A program made the position numbers and the translations under genes. DNA of 38,313 nucleotides. Source: a virus. Of this stretch, positions 37,975-38,313 are shown in pieces; positions within the stretch are counted from its first letter, which is position 1; each line of letters opens with the position of its first letter. Under the pieces are notes generated by a model. The model saw nothing but the letters and a program-made list of their open reading frames with translations. It had not been told where the DNA came from and did not search any database. The stretch lies in IMG/VR virus record IMGVR_UViG_3300042471_000537, positions 1 to 38,313 of that record; one strand, given 5' to 3'.

Positions 37975-38313
37975 ATGTCTGTTTACTACATACTCGATAA
38001 CTCTTTAGATATCCTATACGTAGTAACCGAGCCGTCCGGTAACGTCGTAGAGTCTAATGAACTTTTTAAGGGCTTTACGTCGCATTTTAAGCCTCGAAAG
38101 TTTCAAGATATACTAGAGGACGGATCGGATATAGACGCTGTCTTACAAGCCGTAAAAAAGGCTAACGAGCACGAGCCGGAGTGTATACGATTTTACTCTA
38201 AGACTAAACAAAAAAGTGGTGCTTCGAGGTGGATAATGTGGAACGTCTATTCAATAAATAAGTCGTTACACTTTATAGGTGTAAATTTATATGACGTTAC
38301 TTCGATAACGAAC
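37975..38313 (+). CDS. PAS-HisKA protein, N-terminal part (continues at 1-256)
   Basis: ATG 37975, 2 bp after the previous stop. Residues 1-113 in the window, continuing at base 29 to give 188 aa. This part is a PAS domain: opening DNSLDILYVVTEPSGNVVES, a middle PRKFQDILEDGSDI, and core strands SRWIMWNVYSI, SLHFIGVNLYDVTSIT, the DxT ending usual for PAS. It senses a ligand or partner in known proteins. Position inside the lysis-region operon, with coupled genes on both sides, suggests it acts late. No membrane segment, so cytoplasmic. Confidence 0.85.
   Translation, partial: MSVYYILDNSLDILYVVTEPSGNVVESNELFKGFTSHFKPRKFQDILEDGSDIDAVLQAVKKANEHEPECIRFYSKTKQKSGASRWIMWNVYSINKSLHFIGVNLYDVTSITN
38286..38313. 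repeat. Right copy of 28-bp terminal overlap
   Basis: Identical to bases 1-28. See the left copy. Merging the copies gives a continuous PAS-HisKA frame. Confidence 0.9.

Overview
The window appears to be one complete tailed-phage genome (siphovirus-like) of a Bacteroidota host, probably a flavobacterium-like bacterium. The last 28 bases (38286-38313) repeat the first 28 (1-28), and a coding frame runs without a break across that join. The sequence is therefore a circular or circularly permuted unit of about 38,285 bp, cut inside a gene. The host assignment rests on promoters of the Bacteroidota type (TTTG, 19-21 bp, TAnnTTTG), AT-rich coding sequence, A-rich start regions with few Shine-Dalgarno sites, and protein families typical of Bacteroidota phages. 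I see no integrase, no DNA polymerase, no tRNA and no CRISPR array. A virulent phage that uses the host replisome is the simplest reading.

Layout on the circle, almost all on the plus strand. (1) 1345-6808, recombination and replication: HTH regulator, ssDNA-binding protein, RecE-like exonuclease with a helper, VRR-NUC nuclease, DUF6291-type replication protein and DnaB helicase. (2) 7028-10933, about fourteen very small early genes, several behind near-identical promoters. (3) 10930-14157, a compact sulfur/ParB-type cassette: ParB-like protein, cupin, IbrA-like PAPS-reductase-family protein, IbrB-like ParB protein. (4) 14178-15753, terminase. (5) 15750-24761, tail genes: small proteins, chaperone-like pair, tape measure, two large tail-tip proteins and the putative tail tube. 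(6) 24761-29818, glycosyltransferase, portal, MuF-type minor head protein, structured intergenic region, scaffold. (7) 29896-31992, an accessory block between scaffold and major capsid, with a gp88-like gene broken by an in-frame TAG and two early-type promoters. (8) 32165-36462, major capsid, connectors and fibre-like protein. (9) 36462-1237 across the join, lysis region: GH24 lysozyme, one minus-strand gene, holin-like protein, small membrane proteins, a PAS-HisKA protein and a membrane-anchored coiled-coil protein.

The two most unusual features are a phage-encoded PAS-HisKA protein (188 aa) without an ATPase domain, placed inside the lysis-region operon, and the ParB/cupin/IbrA/IbrB cassette just ahead of the terminase genes. 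Regulation also looks distinctive. Seven dispersed promoters have exactly 19 bp between their boxes, several genes start 3-4 nt after a -7 box (candidate leaderless mRNAs), and the scaffold promoter contains a perfect 10+10 bp dyad. Names come from recognising families by eye, and no database search was run.
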